64,000 nt of DNA from assembly GCF_000374445.1 (NCBI RefSeq), contig NZ_KB894425.1, forward strand, positions 62,001 to 126,000. Direction: 5' to 3'. Positions within the stretch are counted from its first letter, which is position 1; each line of letters opens with the position of its first letter. Below, piece after piece: positions 7,364 to 16,514 of this stretch. The notes under the pieces were generated by a model. The model was not told where the DNA came from. It was given only the letters and a program-made list of their open reading frames with translations, and did no database searches. The stretch is from Actinokineospora enzanensis DSM 44649. GTDB lineage: Bacteria > Actinomycetota > Actinomycetes > Mycobacteriales > Pseudonocardiaceae. Position numbers and translations under genes: made by a program.

Positions 7364-8236
7364 CTAGAAGACGACGGTCTTGTTGCCGTGCAGCAGGATC
7401 CGGCTCTCCAGGTGCGCCCGCAGACCGCGGGCGAGCACCACCTTCTCGATGTCCCGGCCCTTGCGGACCATGTCGGCAACGGCGTCGCGGTGGCCGACCC
7501 GGATCACGTCCTGCTCCACGATCGGACCCTGGTCCAGCTCGGCGGTCACGTAGTGGCAGGTGGCGCCGATCAGCTTGACCCCGCGCTTGTGGGCCTGGTG
7601 GTACGGCCGCGCCCCGACGAAGGAAGGAAGGAAGCTGTGGTGGATGTTCAGCGCTCGCCCCGCCCACTCCACGCACAGCTCCGCGGGCACCACCTGCATG
7701 AACCGGGCCAGCACGATCGCGTCCGGGGAACAGGCGTCCACCAGCTGGCGCAGCTGGGCGAAGGCCGCCGCCTTGCCCTCCGCGTCGGCGGCCGGGAACG
7801 GCACGTGGTGGAACGGGATGCCGTGCGCGCGGGTGATCCCGGCGAGGTCGTTGTGGTTGCCGATCACGGCCCGCACGTCCACGTCCAACTCGCCACTGTG
7901 CACCCGGCCGAGCAGGTCGTAGAGGCAGTGCCCCTCCTTGGACACCAGGATCACCACCCGGCGCCGCACCCCGGTGTCGATGACGCTCCAGTCCGATATG
8001 GGGCTCAGCTCCGCGGCCACCCGACCGAACCGCTCGCGCAGCTCGTCCATGCCGAAGGGCAGCGAGTCGGCGCGCACCTCCTGGCGGGTGAAGAACCAGT
8101 TGGTCTCCTGGTCGGTGTGGTAGGCCGCCTCGACGATCCACCCGCCCGCCTCGGCCAGGAACCCGGCGATCCGGGCGACGACACCCGTGCGGTCCGGGCA
8201 GCCCAGCCTGATCACATAACGACGCTCGTTCGACAC
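7364..8236 (-). CDS. purU: Formyltetrahydrofolate deformylase PurU
   Basis: A 290-residue enzyme releasing formate from 10-formyltetrahydrofolate, which balances one-carbon pools and can feed formate to purine synthesis. An N-terminal ACT domain (YVIRLGCPDRTGVVARIAGF, residues 5-85) is followed by a formyltransferase-fold catalytic domain with the signature NIHHSFLPSF and the ITHRD-like cluster around GIPFHHVPF. The length matches the E. coli protein (280). GTG 8236 is chosen over an upstream ATG at 8377 because family alignment starts at SNERRYVIRLGC. It has no close operon partner. Confidence 0.92.
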   Translation of the reverse strand: MSNERRYVIRLGCPDRTGVVARIAGFLAEAGGWIVEAAYHTDQETNWFFTRQEVRADSLPFGMDELRERFGRVAAELSPISDWSVIDTGVRRRVVILVSKEGHCLYDLLGRVHSGELDVDVRAVIGNHNDLAGITRAHGIPFHHVPFPAADAEGKAAAFAQLRQLVDACSPDAIVLARFMQVVPAELCVEWAGRALNIHHSFLPSFVGARPYHQAHKRGVKLIGATCHYVTAELDQGPIVEQDVIRVGHRDAVADMVRKGRDIEKVVLARGLRAHLESRILLHGNKTVVF

Positions 8237-8418
8237 CCGCCAATCCTCGCAGCCCCTGTCCACTCGACCGTCCATCCGGGCACGTCGGGTGGCTCGGCCC
8301 GGCTCGTTCGGCCGCTCACGCGGTCGATTCTGGACCGGGTGCGCGGTGCGGTGGCGGGCGGCGCGCGGGTTCGTCAACGGGTGTGGACGCGGTGTCGACT
8401 GTCGGGTTCGCCGTCGGG

Positions 8419-8442
8419 CCGGGAGATCTGCAGCTCTCCCGG
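8419..8442 (-). terminator. Hairpin downstream of the MerR gene
   Basis: CCGGGAGA (8419-8426) pairs with TCTCCCGG (8435-8442) around an 8-base loop, 56 bases beyond the end of the MerR/TipA-like gene. There is no T-run; such hairpins are the usual terminator form in high-G+C actinomycetes. The 8237-8497 interval holds no other convincing feature. Confidence 0.4.
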
Positions 8443-8497
8443 GCCTCTGGTCGGTCGCGTGCGGACCTCGATCCCGGTCCGGCCTGACCCGGTCCGG

Positions 8498-9259
8498 CTA
8501 CGTCAGGCGGGTGCGGGCGTATTCGGCGATGGCGGCGCGCAGGAACTCGGCCAGCCTCGGGTCGGTCTTGTCGAGGTTGGTCCGGAACCGCGGGTCGTCG
8601 GCGTAGAGGTTGCCCAGGCCCGGGTACGAGGCGCGGTCCGGGGTCCAGAAGTTCCGGATCCAGTGGTAGTGGCCGTCGATGGTGTCCTGCACCGGGGCGT
8701 CGGCCGCGGCGCGGCCAGCGTCGAGGTGCGCGACCAGCTCGTCGAGGATGGCCGTCCACTCCTGGCCCTGGGAGCGCCACCAGCCGCCGTCCTTGTCGGC
8801 GACGCCCTCCTGGGCGGCGTCGACCCGGTCGGCGCCCCAGCGCTGCCGGGCCTCCTCACGGAGCTGGTCCTGGGTGGCCGCGTCGAAACCGTCGAACCAG
8901 TGCGCGGCGGACTTGCCGGTCATCGTCCTGTCTCCTTCCACATCGGTGATCGTCCGGGACACGGTGGCGGCCAGGCGGTCGAAACGGTCGCGCTCGGCCA
9001 GCAGCCAGCGGTGGTGCGTGCGCAGCACCGTCACCTCGTCGCGGCCCTCGCGCACGATCTCGGCGATGGCCTCCAGGCCAAGACCGAGCTCGCGCAGCAC
9101 GAGGATGTGCTGCAACCGCAGCAGCTGCTCCCGCTCGTAGTAGCGGTACCCGTTGGCGCCCACGTGCGCGGGCGGCAGCAGGCCGATGTCGTCGTAGTGC
9201 CGCAGCGTCCGCGAGGTCACCTTGGACATCCGCGCCACCTGTGCCGTCGACCAGGCCAT
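8498..9259 (-). CDS. TipA-like MerR-family activator with TipAS domain
   Basis: 253 residues, the same length as Streptomyces TipAL. An N-terminal MerR winged helix (residues 3-70; TAQVARMSKVTSRTLRHYDD, then YRYY) is followed by a linking coiled coil and a C-terminal TipAS antibiotic-recognition domain (about 115-253, ending LRAAIAEYARTRLT). TipAS proteins bind thiopeptides or other drugs and then activate their own promoter. ATG 9259 follows a GGGAGAGG site. The upstream promoter at 9299-9329 has the over-long 19-bp spacer typical of MerR targets, so autoregulation is likely. An internal start near residue 115 (ATG in DRTMTGKSAAH) could yield a short drug-binding form as in tipA. Confidence 0.88.
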   Translation of the reverse strand: MAWSTAQVARMSKVTSRTLRHYDDIGLLPPAHVGANGYRYYEREQLLRLQHILVLRELGLGLEAIAEIVREGRDEVTVLRTHHRWLLAERDRFDRLAATVSRTITDVEGDRTMTGKSAAHWFDGFDAATQDQLREEARQRWGADRVDAAQEGVADKDGGWWRSQGQEWTAILDELVAHLDAGRAAADAPVQDTIDGHYHWIRNFWTPDRASYPGLGNLYADDPRFRTNLDKTDPRLAEFLRAAIAEYARTRLT

Positions 9260-9298
9260 CGTCGCCTCTCCCACCTGGGCTTTCGTGTCCCGGGAACA

Positions 9299-9329
9299 AC
9301 GGTAGAAGTTGACGCGGCGGAAGAGTCAA
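9299..9329 (-). promoter_or_regulatory. MerR-type promoter with 19-bp spacer
   Basis: Read on the minus strand: -35 TTGACT (complement of 9324-9329), 19-bp spacer, -10 TACCGT (complement of 9299-9304). A TTGAC/GTCAA dyad with an 11-base centre overlaps the -35 and spacer. MerR proteins act by untwisting exactly such 19-20-bp spacers. The -35 box contains the TGA stop codon of the upstream methyltransferase. Confidence 0.65.
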
Positions 9330-10141
9330 GCGTTCGGCGCGACTGCCGCCCAGGAGAGCGTCAGCTCGCCGAGGCGCCAGCGGCGGCGGTCGTCGAGCAC
9401 CGGCCAGCCCTCGGCCGCCAGCAGCCGGGCCGACTCCACCCACCGGGCGCGCGGGCCGAACGGGGCGAACGGGGCCGCGGTCGCCCAACAGGCGTCCAGC
9501 GCGCACAGCAGCTCGTGCACCGGTTCGCCCGGGACGTTGCGGTGGATCAGCGCCTTGGGCAGCCGCTCGGCCAGATCGGACGGCCGGTCGATGCCCGCGG
9601 GCAGGCAGGACAGGGTGAACGTGCGCGGGCCCTCCGCGTCGAGCAGCACCCAGGAGCACCGCCTGCCGATCTCGTCGCAGGTGCCCTCGACCAGCAGGCC
9701 GCCCGGGGCCAGGCGCGCCAGCATGGTCGCCCAGGAGCGCGCGGCCTCGTCCTCCGGGTACTGGCGCAGCACGTTGAACGCGCGCAGCAGCACCGGGCGG
9801 GTGCCCGCGAGCTCGAAGCCGCCGCGGCGGAAGTCGAGCGCGGGCGGGTCGGCCGCGGGTTTGGCCGCCTCGACCCGCTCGGGGTCGATCTCCAGGCCGA
9901 GTACGCGCACGTCCGGCGCCACCGCGCGCAGGCGGGTGGCCAGCTCCACGGTGGTCACCGGGGTGGCGCCGTAGCCGAGGTCGACCACCAGCGGGTCCTG
10001 GCCCGTCAGCGCCGCGCGCACGGTGGACGAGCCGACCAGCCAGCGGTCGACCCGGCGCAGCCGGTTCGGGTTGGTGGTGCCGCGGGTGGGCGCGCCGAGC
10101 GCGCGGGCCCGACCCGCGGCCAGGCGTGGGGTGCGGGCCAC
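9326..10141 (-). CDS. Class I SAM-dependent methyltransferase, substrate unknown
   Basis: 271 residues. The SAM site is visible as VVDLGYGATPVTTVEL (motif I, about residues 52-67) followed by the acidic LGLEIDPERV (motif II) and an LLRAFNVLRQY stretch where catalytic-loop residues lie. It lacks features that would name a substrate. It starts four bases after the stop of the DUF2505 gene on the same strand, so both are likely one transcript. Its own stop codon is embedded in the -35 box of the TipA-like gene downstream. Confidence 0.7.
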   Translation of the reverse strand: MARTPRLAAGRARALGAPTRGTTNPNRLRRVDRWLVGSSTVRAALTGQDPLVVDLGYGATPVTTVELATRLRAVAPDVRVLGLEIDPERVEAAKPAADPPALDFRRGGFELAGTRPVLLRAFNVLRQYPEDEAARSWATMLARLAPGGLLVEGTCDEIGRRCSWVLLDAEGPRTFTLSCLPAGIDRPSDLAERLPKALIHRNVPGEPVHELLCALDACWATAAPFAPFGPRARWVESARLLAAEGWPVLDDRRRWRLGELTLSWAAVAPNA

Positions 10142-10145
10142 GCGG

Positions 10146-10631
10146 TCAGTACTCGGCGGCGAACGCGGCCTCGTTGGCCAGCAGCGTGCGCACCTGCTCG
10201 GCGATCACGGACTCGATCTTGCCGCCGACCAGCGGGATGCGGACTTTCACCTCGGCGTCCGTGCGCAGCTCGCTGCCCGCCGCGGTGTCCGCCAGCCGAT
10301 AGCGGCCGCGGATCTCGCCGGGGACGCCCGCCACCGCGGCCGCGGTGGTGCCGACGAACTCGTCGCCGTGCGGGCGCCAGGTCTCCGAGCGCTCCACCAC
10401 CAGATCGCCCTTGACCAGGCCGCGGACCACCGAGGGCAGCTTGGCGGCGGGGATGCCCTGGCGCAGGGTGTAGCCGACCGTGGTGCCGTCGGTGGTGTAT
10501 GCGACCAGGGCCGCGTCCTGGCCGCCGAGGGCGCGCAGCCGCTCGCGCAGGAAACCCTGGTCGACCAGTCGGGCGTGCACGGTGGCGGCCGGGGCGGGGA
10601 ATCCCGCGCGGTGCTCGATACGGCTGGTCAT
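10146..10631 (-). CDS. DUF2505 protein (SRPBCC-like; equivalent of Rv0481c)
   Basis: 161 residues with the DUF2505 pattern: an N-terminal IEHRAGFPAPAATVHARLVD strand-helix, a central beta region (VGYTLRQGIPAAKLPSVVRG) and a C-terminal helix IESVIAEQVRTLLANEAAF. It probably has the START-like lipid-binding fold; ligand unknown. It lies back-to-back with murB, the same arrangement as Rv0481c/murB in mycobacteria. Only 25 bases separate the two starts, so promoter elements must overlap. A longer frame to 11024 is antisense to murB and was not used. Confidence 0.75.
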   Translation of the reverse strand: MTSRIEHRAGFPAPAATVHARLVDQGFLRERLRALGGQDAALVAYTTDGTTVGYTLRQGIPAAKLPSVVRGLVKGDLVVERSETWRPHGDEFVGTTAAAVAGVPGEIRGRYRLADTAAGSELRTDAEVKVRIPLVGGKIESVIAEQVRTLLANEAAFAAEY

Positions 10632-10642
10632 GCGCGGGAGGT

Positions 10643-10648
10643 TACCGT
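10643..10648 (+). promoter_or_regulatory. -10 TACCGT for murB (leaderless)
   Basis: TACCGT lies eight bases before the murB GTG at 10657, in the 25-base divergent gap. Confidence 0.45.
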
Positions 10649-10656
10649 TGGCGCCC

Positions 10657-11745
10657 GTGACCAGCCTCCCCCTCGGTGCCGACGTCCGCGGCGGCGTCCC
10701 GCTCAGCGGATACACGACCCTGCGGCTCGGCGGGCCCGCCGCCCGATTCGTCTCGGCGGGGACCGCCGCCGAGGTAGTCGACGCGGTGCGGGCCGCCGAC
10801 CGGGACGGCGGTCCGCTGCTCGTCCTCGGGGGCGGCTCCAACCTGGTGGTCGGCGATCTCGGCTTCGACGGCACGGTCGTGCTGGTCGCCAACCACGGCA
10901 GCAAGATCGACTGCACGGTGCCGGGACGGGTCCAGCTCACCGTGGAGGCGGGCGAGGACTGGGACACCGTGGTCGCGGGCACCGTCGAGGCCGGGCTGGG
11001 CGGGCTGGAGTGCCTGTCCGGCATCCCCGGGCTGGTCGGCGCGACCCCGGTGCAGAACGTCGGCGCCTACGGCGTCGAGGTGGCCCAGGTGCTGGTGTCG
11101 GTCGACCTGCTGGACCGGGCCACCGGCGAGGTGCGCACGCTGCGCGCCGACGAGCTCGGGCTGGGTTACCGGACCAGCGTGCTCAAGGGCACCGACCGGG
11201 CCGTGGTGCTGCGCGCGCGGTTCGAGCTGGTCGACGACGGGCTGTCGGCGCCGATCCGGTACACCGAGCTGGCCCGCGCGCTGGGGGTGCGGCAGGAGGA
11301 GCGGGTGCCGGTCGCCGAGGCCCGGGCCGCGGTGCTGGACCTGCGCCGGGGCAAGGGGATGGTGCTCGACCCGGCCGACCACGACACCTGGAGCGCGGGG
11401 TCGTTCTTCACCAACCCGGTGGTCGCCGACGCGGCGGCCGGGGAGATCCTGGAGCGGATCGCCCACGCGGTCGGGGCCGACACGCCGGTGCCGCGCTACC
11501 CGGCGGGTCCGGGCGCGTCCAAGCTGTCGGCGGCCTGGCTGATCGAGCGCGCCGGGTTCGCCAAGGGCTACACCCGGGGGCGGGCCGCGTTGTCCGACAA
11601 GCACACGCTGGCGCTCACCAACCGGGGCGGGGCCACCACCGCGGACCTGCTCGCGCTGGCGCTGGAGGTCCGCGACGGTGTGCTGGCCGCGTTCGGGGTC
11701 GAGTTGCGCCCCGAACCGGTGCTGGTCAACTGCTCGCTGAACTGA
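10657..11745 (+). CDS. murB: UDP-N-acetylenolpyruvoylglucosamine reductase MurB
   Basis: 362 residues. MurB reduces the enolpyruvyl ether with NADPH via bound FAD, giving UDP-MurNAc for peptidoglycan. The FAD-binding PCMH region includes LVLGGGSNLVVGD (about residues 52-64) and GIPGLVGATPVQNVGAYG; the late SAGSFFTNPVV holds the catalytic serine and KLSAAWLIERAGFAKG is the type I MurB signature. GTG 10657 is selected because upstream codons lie in the divergent DUF2505 gene. The 3' end overlaps the convergent SDR gene by 20 bases. Confidence 0.95.
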   Translation: MTSLPLGADVRGGVPLSGYTTLRLGGPAARFVSAGTAAEVVDAVRAADRDGGPLLVLGGGSNLVVGDLGFDGTVVLVANHGSKIDCTVPGRVQLTVEAGEDWDTVVAGTVEAGLGGLECLSGIPGLVGATPVQNVGAYGVEVAQVLVSVDLLDRATGEVRTLRADELGLGYRTSVLKGTDRAVVLRARFELVDDGLSAPIRYTELARALGVRQEERVPVAEARAAVLDLRRGKGMVLDPADHDTWSAGSFFTNPVVADAAAGEILERIAHAVGADTPVPRYPAGPGASKLSAAWLIERAGFAKGYTRGRAALSDKHTLALTNRGGATTADLLALALEVRDGVLAAFGVELRPEPVLVNCSLN

Positions 11746-12472
11746 CCCGGTGGGCGCGCGACGCGGAAGCCTGGGCGCGCGGCTTGAGCACGATCTGGTC
11801 CAGGTTCACGTGCGCGGGCCGGGTCACCGCAAACGCGATCACCTCGGCTACATCGTCCGCGGTCAGCGGCTGCAGGCCGGTGTACACGCCGGACGCCCGC
11901 TCGGCGTCGCCCTCGAAGCGGGTCAGCGCGAACTCGGTCTCGACCATGCCCGGCAGGATCTCGGTGAACCGCACCGGCTCGCCCAGCAGCTCGCCGCGGA
12001 GCGTGCGGTGCAGGGCGGACTGGGCGTGCTTGGCGGCGGTGTAGCCCGCGCCGCCGTCGTAGATCTCGATGGCCGCGATCGAGGTGACGGTGACCACGTG
12101 CCCGTCGCCGGACGCGATCAGCTTCGGCAGCAGCGCCTTGGTCATCCGCAGCGTGCCGAGCACGTTGGCCTCGTACATCCAGCGCCAGCGCTCCTCGACC
12201 GCCGCGTCCACGCGGTCCAGGCCCTGGGCGCCGCCTGCGTTGTTCACCAGCACGTGGCACTCTGGGACCCGGTCGGTGAACGCCTGGACCGAGGCAGGGT
12301 CCGTGACGTCCAGTTCGACCGCCACGCCGCCGACCTCCTCGGCGACCTCGGCCAGCCGGTCGAGTCTGCGGGCGCCGAGCACGACGCCGAACCCGGCCGC
12401 CGACAGGTGCCGGGCGGTCGCCGCCCCGATGCCCGAACTCGCTCCGGTCACTACCGCGATGGGGTTGTCCAC
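11726..12472 (-). CDS. Short-chain dehydrogenase/reductase (Rv0484c-like)
   Basis: 248 residues with the classical SDR signature: cofactor loop TGASSGIG (residues 10-17), NNAGG, a catalytic Ser in VTSIAAIEIYDGG, and YTAAK (Tyr/Lys) at about 154-158. An arginine after strand 2 (GARRLDRL) suggests NADP preference. GTG 12472 (VDNPIAVVTG) is preferred over longer starts that only add a low-complexity stretch. Gene order beside murB and the L,D-transpeptidase is as in mycobacteria, though no specific substrate is known. It converges with murB. Confidence 0.85.
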   Translation of the reverse strand: MDNPIAVVTGASSGIGAATARHLSAAGFGVVLGARRLDRLAEVAEEVGGVAVELDVTDPASVQAFTDRVPECHVLVNNAGGAQGLDRVDAAVEERWRWMYEANVLGTLRMTKALLPKLIASGDGHVVTVTSIAAIEIYDGGAGYTAAKHAQSALHRTLRGELLGEPVRFTEILPGMVETEFALTRFEGDAERASGVYTGLQPLTADDVAEVIAFAVTRPAHVNLDQIVLKPRAQASASRAHRVSSASS

Positions 12473-12621
12473 GGCACCGATCCTCCCCGCCGGGGGTGCG
12501 GCGGCGGGCGGTGGGACCCTATGAGCACGGTCACATCCGACGAGTTCGCGGCCCGACGCACCCCACCCCGGGCCCATACGTCCTAGTCGGTGGGGGAAGA
12601 TTTGACACGGGAGGTTCCACG

Positions 12622-13830
12622 GTGAGATCTACGGCTTCGCCCGTTCGCAAGCGCGGTCTGATCGGTCTGTTGTGCCTGGTCCTCGCGCTGCTCGCGGCCT
12701 GTACCTCGGAGACCTCCGGCAGCGGCGGGCCGTCCGGGAGCGGCGGCGGGGGCGCGGGCGGCGGCGGGCAGTCGGACGCCCCGCCGGTGGCCAAGCTGGC
12801 CGTGAGCCTGGCCGCGAACGCCGCCGACGTGCCGCCCGGTGACCCGGTCAAGATCACCGTCACGGACGGCACCATCGACACGGTCGACCTGCTCACCCCC
12901 GACGGCAAGGCGGTCAAGGGCGCGGTCGCGGGCGACAAGCTGAGCTGGACCTCCAGCGAGGTGCTCGGCTACGCCAAGACCTACAACTACACCGCATCGG
13001 CGACCGGCACGGACGGCAAGAAGGCGGAGCTGAAGGGCTCGTTCAGCACGCTCAAGCCCGCCAAGACGCCGCGCGCCACGATCAACCCGGCGGACAACGC
13101 CACGGTCGGCGTCGGCATGCCGATCAGCGTCAAGTTCCCCGAGGGCAAGGTCACCGACAAGGCCGCGGTGGAGAAGGTGCTGGCGGTGCAGACCTCCACC
13201 AAGGTCGAGGGTGCCTGGGCCTGGCTGAACGACCAGCAGGTGGACTGGCGGCCCAAGGAGTACTGGCCCGCCAACACCAAGGTCACCGTGACCGCCAAGC
13301 TGTACGGCCTGGCCTACGGCGGCGGCGCCTACGGCAAGGCCGACCTGAGCAGCACCTTCACCATCGGCCGCAACCAGGTGGTCAAGGTCAACACCCCGGA
13401 CCACAAGATGAACGTCTACCGGGACGGCTCGCTGTACGCGAGCTATCCGTCGAGCAACGGCGCGGACGACAACCCGGACCGGAACACGCCCAACGGCACG
13501 CTGATCGTGATGGAGAAGGACCCGATCGGCGACTTCTCGAACCCGAAGTACGGCTACACCAACGTGATGAAGAAGTGGGCCGTGCGGATCTCCAACCACG
13601 GCGAGTTCATCCACGAGAACAACGACAACCGGGCCAACATCGGCAAGGCCAACACCTCGCACGGCTGCGTGAACCTGCTGGAGGCCGACGCCAAGGCCTA
13701 CTTCGACAGCGCGCTGATCGGCGACCCGGTGGAGATCACCGGTTCGAAGGCGACCATGCCGACCACCTCGGACGTGTACGACTGGCTGCTCTCGTGGGGG
13801 CAGTGGCAGAAGATGTCGGCCATCAAGTGA
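12622..13830 (+). CDS. Lipoprotein L,D-transpeptidase, YkuD domain (Ldt, LprQ-like)
   Basis: 402 residues. It begins with a lipoprotein signal (IGLLCLVLALLAAC, lipobox LAAC) and a Gly/Ser-rich tether, then two Ig-like domains (about 55-165 and 165-260) and a YkuD catalytic domain. The active site is unmistakable: HGEFIHENN, then SHGCVNL with the nucleophilic cysteine. Such enzymes form 3-3 crosslinks in peptidoglycan outside the membrane. GTG 12622 follows GGGAGG. The position beside murB matches lprQ (Rv0483) in mycobacteria. The downstream hydrolase starts within its stop codon. Confidence 0.92.
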   Translation: MRSTASPVRKRGLIGLLCLVLALLAACTSETSGSGGPSGSGGGGAGGGGQSDAPPVAKLAVSLAANAADVPPGDPVKITVTDGTIDTVDLLTPDGKAVKGAVAGDKLSWTSSEVLGYAKTYNYTASATGTDGKKAELKGSFSTLKPAKTPRATINPADNATVGVGMPISVKFPEGKVTDKAAVEKVLAVQTSTKVEGAWAWLNDQQVDWRPKEYWPANTKVTVTAKLYGLAYGGGAYGKADLSSTFTIGRNQVVKVNTPDHKMNVYRDGSLYASYPSSNGADDNPDRNTPNGTLIVMEKDPIGDFSNPKYGYTNVMKKWAVRISNHGEFIHENNDNRANIGKANTSHGCVNLLEADAKAYFDSALIGDPVEITGSKATMPTTSDVYDWLLSWGQWQKMSAIK

Positions 13831-14657
13831 CCTCGGGCCGGGCCCGGCTCCGCGGTGCGGGCGGTGCGTGCCTTTCGGTGCGCACCGCGGGGGACCCGGC
13901 CCGACCGCCCATCGTCCTCGTGCACGGCTGGGCGCAGTCCGGCGGCTGTTGGGCGGCCCAGTTCGACGATCCGGAGCTGTGCCGGGCGCACCACCTGATC
14001 GCGTTCGACCTTCGCGGGCACGGTGACTCGGACATCCCGGCGGACGGCTACGGGGACGCCGCGGTATGGGCCGACGATCTCGCGGCCGTGCTGGCGTTCG
14101 CGGGCGCGCCCGCGGTCGTCGTCGGCTGGTCCTACGGCGGCCTGGTGATCACCGACTACCTCCGCGCGCACGGCGACGCGGGCCTGGCGGGGCTCGTGCT
14201 GGTCGGCGCGCTCACCGAGATCGGCCGCGACCGGCCCGGCGCCCGGATCGGCCCGGCCATGCGCGCGGCACTGCCCGCAGCGCTGTCCGAGGACCCGGCG
14301 GTGGCCGTGCCCGCTGTTGTCTCCCTCACAACGGCGATGGCCGCCGAGCCGCTGCCCGGCCCCGTGGTGCAACGCTGGGCGGGCACGGTGCTGGGGGTGC
14401 CGCCGCACGTCCGCAGGGCCCTGTTCAGGCGGGACGCGTCGAGCGCCGAGGTGCTGGCGGGCATCTCGGTCCCGACCGCCGTCGTGCACGGGACCGCCGA
14501 CGCCGTGGTCGACTCGTCCGCCGCCGAGTACGCGCTGGGGAAGATTCCGGGGGCCACGGCGCGTTGGTTCCCAGGGGTCGGGCACGTGCCCTTCGCCGAA
14601 CGGGTGGACGAGTTCAACGGGGTGCTCCGCGAATCCGCGGAGGTGCGGAGGGGGTGA
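13827..14657 (+). CDS. Alpha/beta hydrolase coupled to the L,D-transpeptidase
   Basis: 276 residues. Oxyanion segment VLVHGWAQSGG, nucleophile elbow VVGWSYGGL (Ser), acid in VVHGTADAVV and terminal His in FPGVGHVPFAER give a complete catalytic triad. GTG 13827 overlaps the transpeptidase stop (GTGA), a sign of translational coupling. It ends six bases before mshA, so Ldt-hydrolase-mshA-YbjN can be one operon. Substrate unknown; haloperoxidase- or esterase-like members look the same. Confidence 0.82.
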   Translation: MTSGRARLRGAGGACLSVRTAGDPARPPIVLVHGWAQSGGCWAAQFDDPELCRAHHLIAFDLRGHGDSDIPADGYGDAAVWADDLAAVLAFAGAPAVVVGWSYGGLVITDYLRAHGDAGLAGLVLVGALTEIGRDRPGARIGPAMRAALPAALSEDPAVAVPAVVSLTTAMAAEPLPGPVVQRWAGTVLGVPPHVRRALFRRDASSAEVLAGISVPTAVVHGTADAVVDSSAAEYALGKIPGATARWFPGVGHVPFAERVDEFNGVLRESAEVRRG

Positions 14658-14663
14658 ACCGGG

Positions 14664-15956
14664 GTGGTTCCCAGGTTGCTTGGGCGTCCACGCAGGGTCG
14701 CGGTGCTGTCGGTGCACACATCCCCGTTGGAACAGCCCGGGACCGGGGACGCGGGCGGGATGAACGTCTACATCACCGAGACCGCCACCCGGATGGCCCG
14801 GCGCGGGATCGCCGTTGAGGTGTTCACCCGGGCCACCGCCTCCTACCTGCCACCGGTGGCCGAGCTGGCGCCCGGGGTGCAGGTGCGGCATGTGTCCGCT
14901 GGGCCGTTCGAGGGGTTGCAGCGCGCGGAGCTGCCCAGCCAGCTGTGCGCGTTCACCGCGGGCGTGCTGCGCGCGGAGGCCCGGCACGAGCCAGGCCACT
15001 ACGACCTGGTGCACTCGCACTACTGGCTGTCCGGGCAGGTCGGCTGGCTGACCAGGGAACGCTGGGGGGTGCCGCTGGTGCACTCCGCGCACACCCTGGC
15101 CAAGGTCAAGAACGCCGCGCTGGCGGTCGGGGACGCTCCGGAACCGCGGGTGCGGGTGATCGGCGAGCAGCAGGTGGTGGACGAGGCCGACCAGCTGATC
15201 GCGAACACCGAGGTGGAGGCCGGGCAGCTGGTCGAGCTGTACGCGGCGACGCCGGAGAAGGTGCGGACCATCGCCCCCGGGGTCGACCTGGACCGCTTCC
15301 GGCCGGGTGACCGGCAGGCCGCACGGGCCCGGCTGGGCCTGCCGCCTGCCGCGACCGTGATCGCGTTCGTCGGCCGCATCCAGCCGCTCAAGGCACCGGA
15401 CGTGCTGCTGCGCGCGGCGGCCGAGCTGCTGGCGCGCGGCACCATCGCCCGGGACCGGCTGGTGGTGCTGGTCGCGGGCGGGCCGTCGGGCTCCGGGCTG
15501 GACCAGCCCGCCGCGCTGCAGGAGCTGGCCGCGTCGCTGGGCATCACCGATGTGGTGCGGTTCCTGCCGCCGCAGGCCGGGGAGGCGCTGGCCACCGTGT
15601 ACCGGGCCGCCGACCTGGTGGCGGTGCCCAGCCACAACGAGAGCTTCGGCCTGGTCGCGCTGGAGGCGCAGGCCTGCGGCACGCCGGTGGTGGCCGCGGC
15701 GGTGGGCGGGCTGCCGGTGGCCGTCGCCGACCGGGTGTCCGGTCTGCTGGTCGACGGGCACGCCACCCCGGACTGGGCGGACGCGCTCGGCTCGCTGGTC
15801 ACCGCGCCGGGCCGGGTGGCCGAGCTGGCGGTCGGCGCGGTGCGGCACGCCCGGGAGTTCTCCTGGGATCGCACCACGGACGCGCTGATCGCCGCCTACG
15901 TGGAGGCCGGGCACGCGCTGCGTTACTCCCTGCCGCGTGCTGGAGTGGCGGTGTGA
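14664..15956 (+). CDS. mshA: D-inositol-3-phosphate glycosyltransferase MshA
   Basis: 430 residues, GT-B fold (GT4). MshA joins UDP-GlcNAc to 1-L-inositol 1-phosphate, the first step of mycothiol synthesis. Evidence: N-terminal [20 protein letters not shown], diagnostic for MshA, the acceptor motif VHSHYWLSG, the donor-site [11 protein letters not shown], and the GT4 E-x7-E element in [16 protein letters not shown] 14664 starts the family alignment. It lies 6 bases after the hydrolase and overlaps the YbjN gene by four bases. Together with cds1 at 62.1 kb it indicates thiol metabolism built on mycothiol. Confidence 0.95.
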   Translation: MVPRLLGRPRRVAVLSVHTSPLEQPGTGDAGGMNVYITETATRMARRGIAVEVFTRATASYLPPVAELAPGVQVRHVSAGPFEGLQRAELPSQLCAFTAGVLRAEARHEPGHYDLVHSHYWLSGQVGWLTRERWGVPLVHSAHTLAKVKNAALAVGDAPEPRVRVIGEQQVVDEADQLIANTEVEAGQLVELYAATPEKVRTIAPGVDLDRFRPGDRQAARARLGLPPAATVIAFVGRIQPLKAPDVLLRAAAELLARGTIARDRLVVLVAGGPSGSGLDQPAALQELAASLGITDVVRFLPPQAGEALATVYRAADLVAVPSHNESFGLVALEAQACGTPVVAAAVGGLPVAVADRVSGLLVDGHATPDWADALGSLVTAPGRVAELAVGAVRHAREFSWDRTTDALIAAYVEAGHALRYSLPRAGVAV

Positions 15957-16483
15957 CCCTCCCGGACTCCCTCGACCAGGTGATCGCCGCGACGCTCGAC
16001 GAGCGCGAGCTGCGCTACGACCACCCCGCGCCGGGCCGGTTCCTGGTGACCCTGCCCGGCACCAAGAAGCAGCAGACCAACTGCTGGCTGATCGTCGGCA
16101 ACCACGCGCTGTCGGTGGAGGCGTTCGTCTGCCGCAGGCCGGACGAGGCGCACGAGGAGGTCTACCGCTTCCTGCTGCGCCGCAACGCCCGCCTCTACGG
16201 GGTGCACTACACGATCGACAGCCTCGGCGACATCCACCTGGTCGGCCGGGTCAGCCACGCCGCGGTGACCCCCGACGAGCTGGACCGGTTGCTCGGGCAG
16301 GTGCTGGAGGCGGCCGATGGCGACTTCAACACCCTGTTGGAGATCGGCTTCGCCACCGCGATCCGCCGGGAATGGGACTGGCGCACCTCGCGCGGCGAGT
16401 CGCTCGCCAACCTTCAGGCCTTCACCCACCTGCTGGAACCGGATCGGCAACGGCCCCGTGTCGCAGGCGAGTCCGACTCGTGA
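15953..16483 (+). CDS. YbjN-domain protein (Rv0487-like)
   Basis: 176 residues with one YbjN domain: an N-terminal helix, strands around [20 protein letters not shown], and the [20 protein letters not shown] block. The fold resembles type III secretion chaperones, but its role in actinobacteria is unknown. The GTG start overlaps the mshA stop, and mshA-YbjN-gpm1 order is conserved in mycobacteria. Likely cotranscribed with mshA. Confidence 0.8.
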   Translation: MTLPDSLDQVIAATLDERELRYDHPAPGRFLVTLPGTKKQQTNCWLIVGNHALSVEAFVCRRPDEAHEEVYRFLLRRNARLYGVHYTIDSLGDIHLVGRVSHAAVTPDELDRLLGQVLEAADGDFNTLLEIGFATAIRREWDWRTSRGESLANLQAFTHLLEPDRQRPRVAGESDS

Positions 16484-16514
16484 TCGTCCGCGCCGCAACG
16501 GCCTGATCCGCTCG

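Noticed and set aside
7202-10414. A 1070-codon open frame on the plus strand
   Set aside because: It is antisense to purU, the TipA-like gene and the methyltransferase, has no domain, and is explained by the high G+C at third positions of the real genes. The start region at 7299 (GAGAGGAAC before ATG) looks like a ribosome site, but nothing recognisable follows.
12595-12625. TTGACA at 12603 as -35 of the L,D-transpeptidase promoter
   Set aside because: There is no -10 at a usable distance before the start codon, so the match is probably chance.
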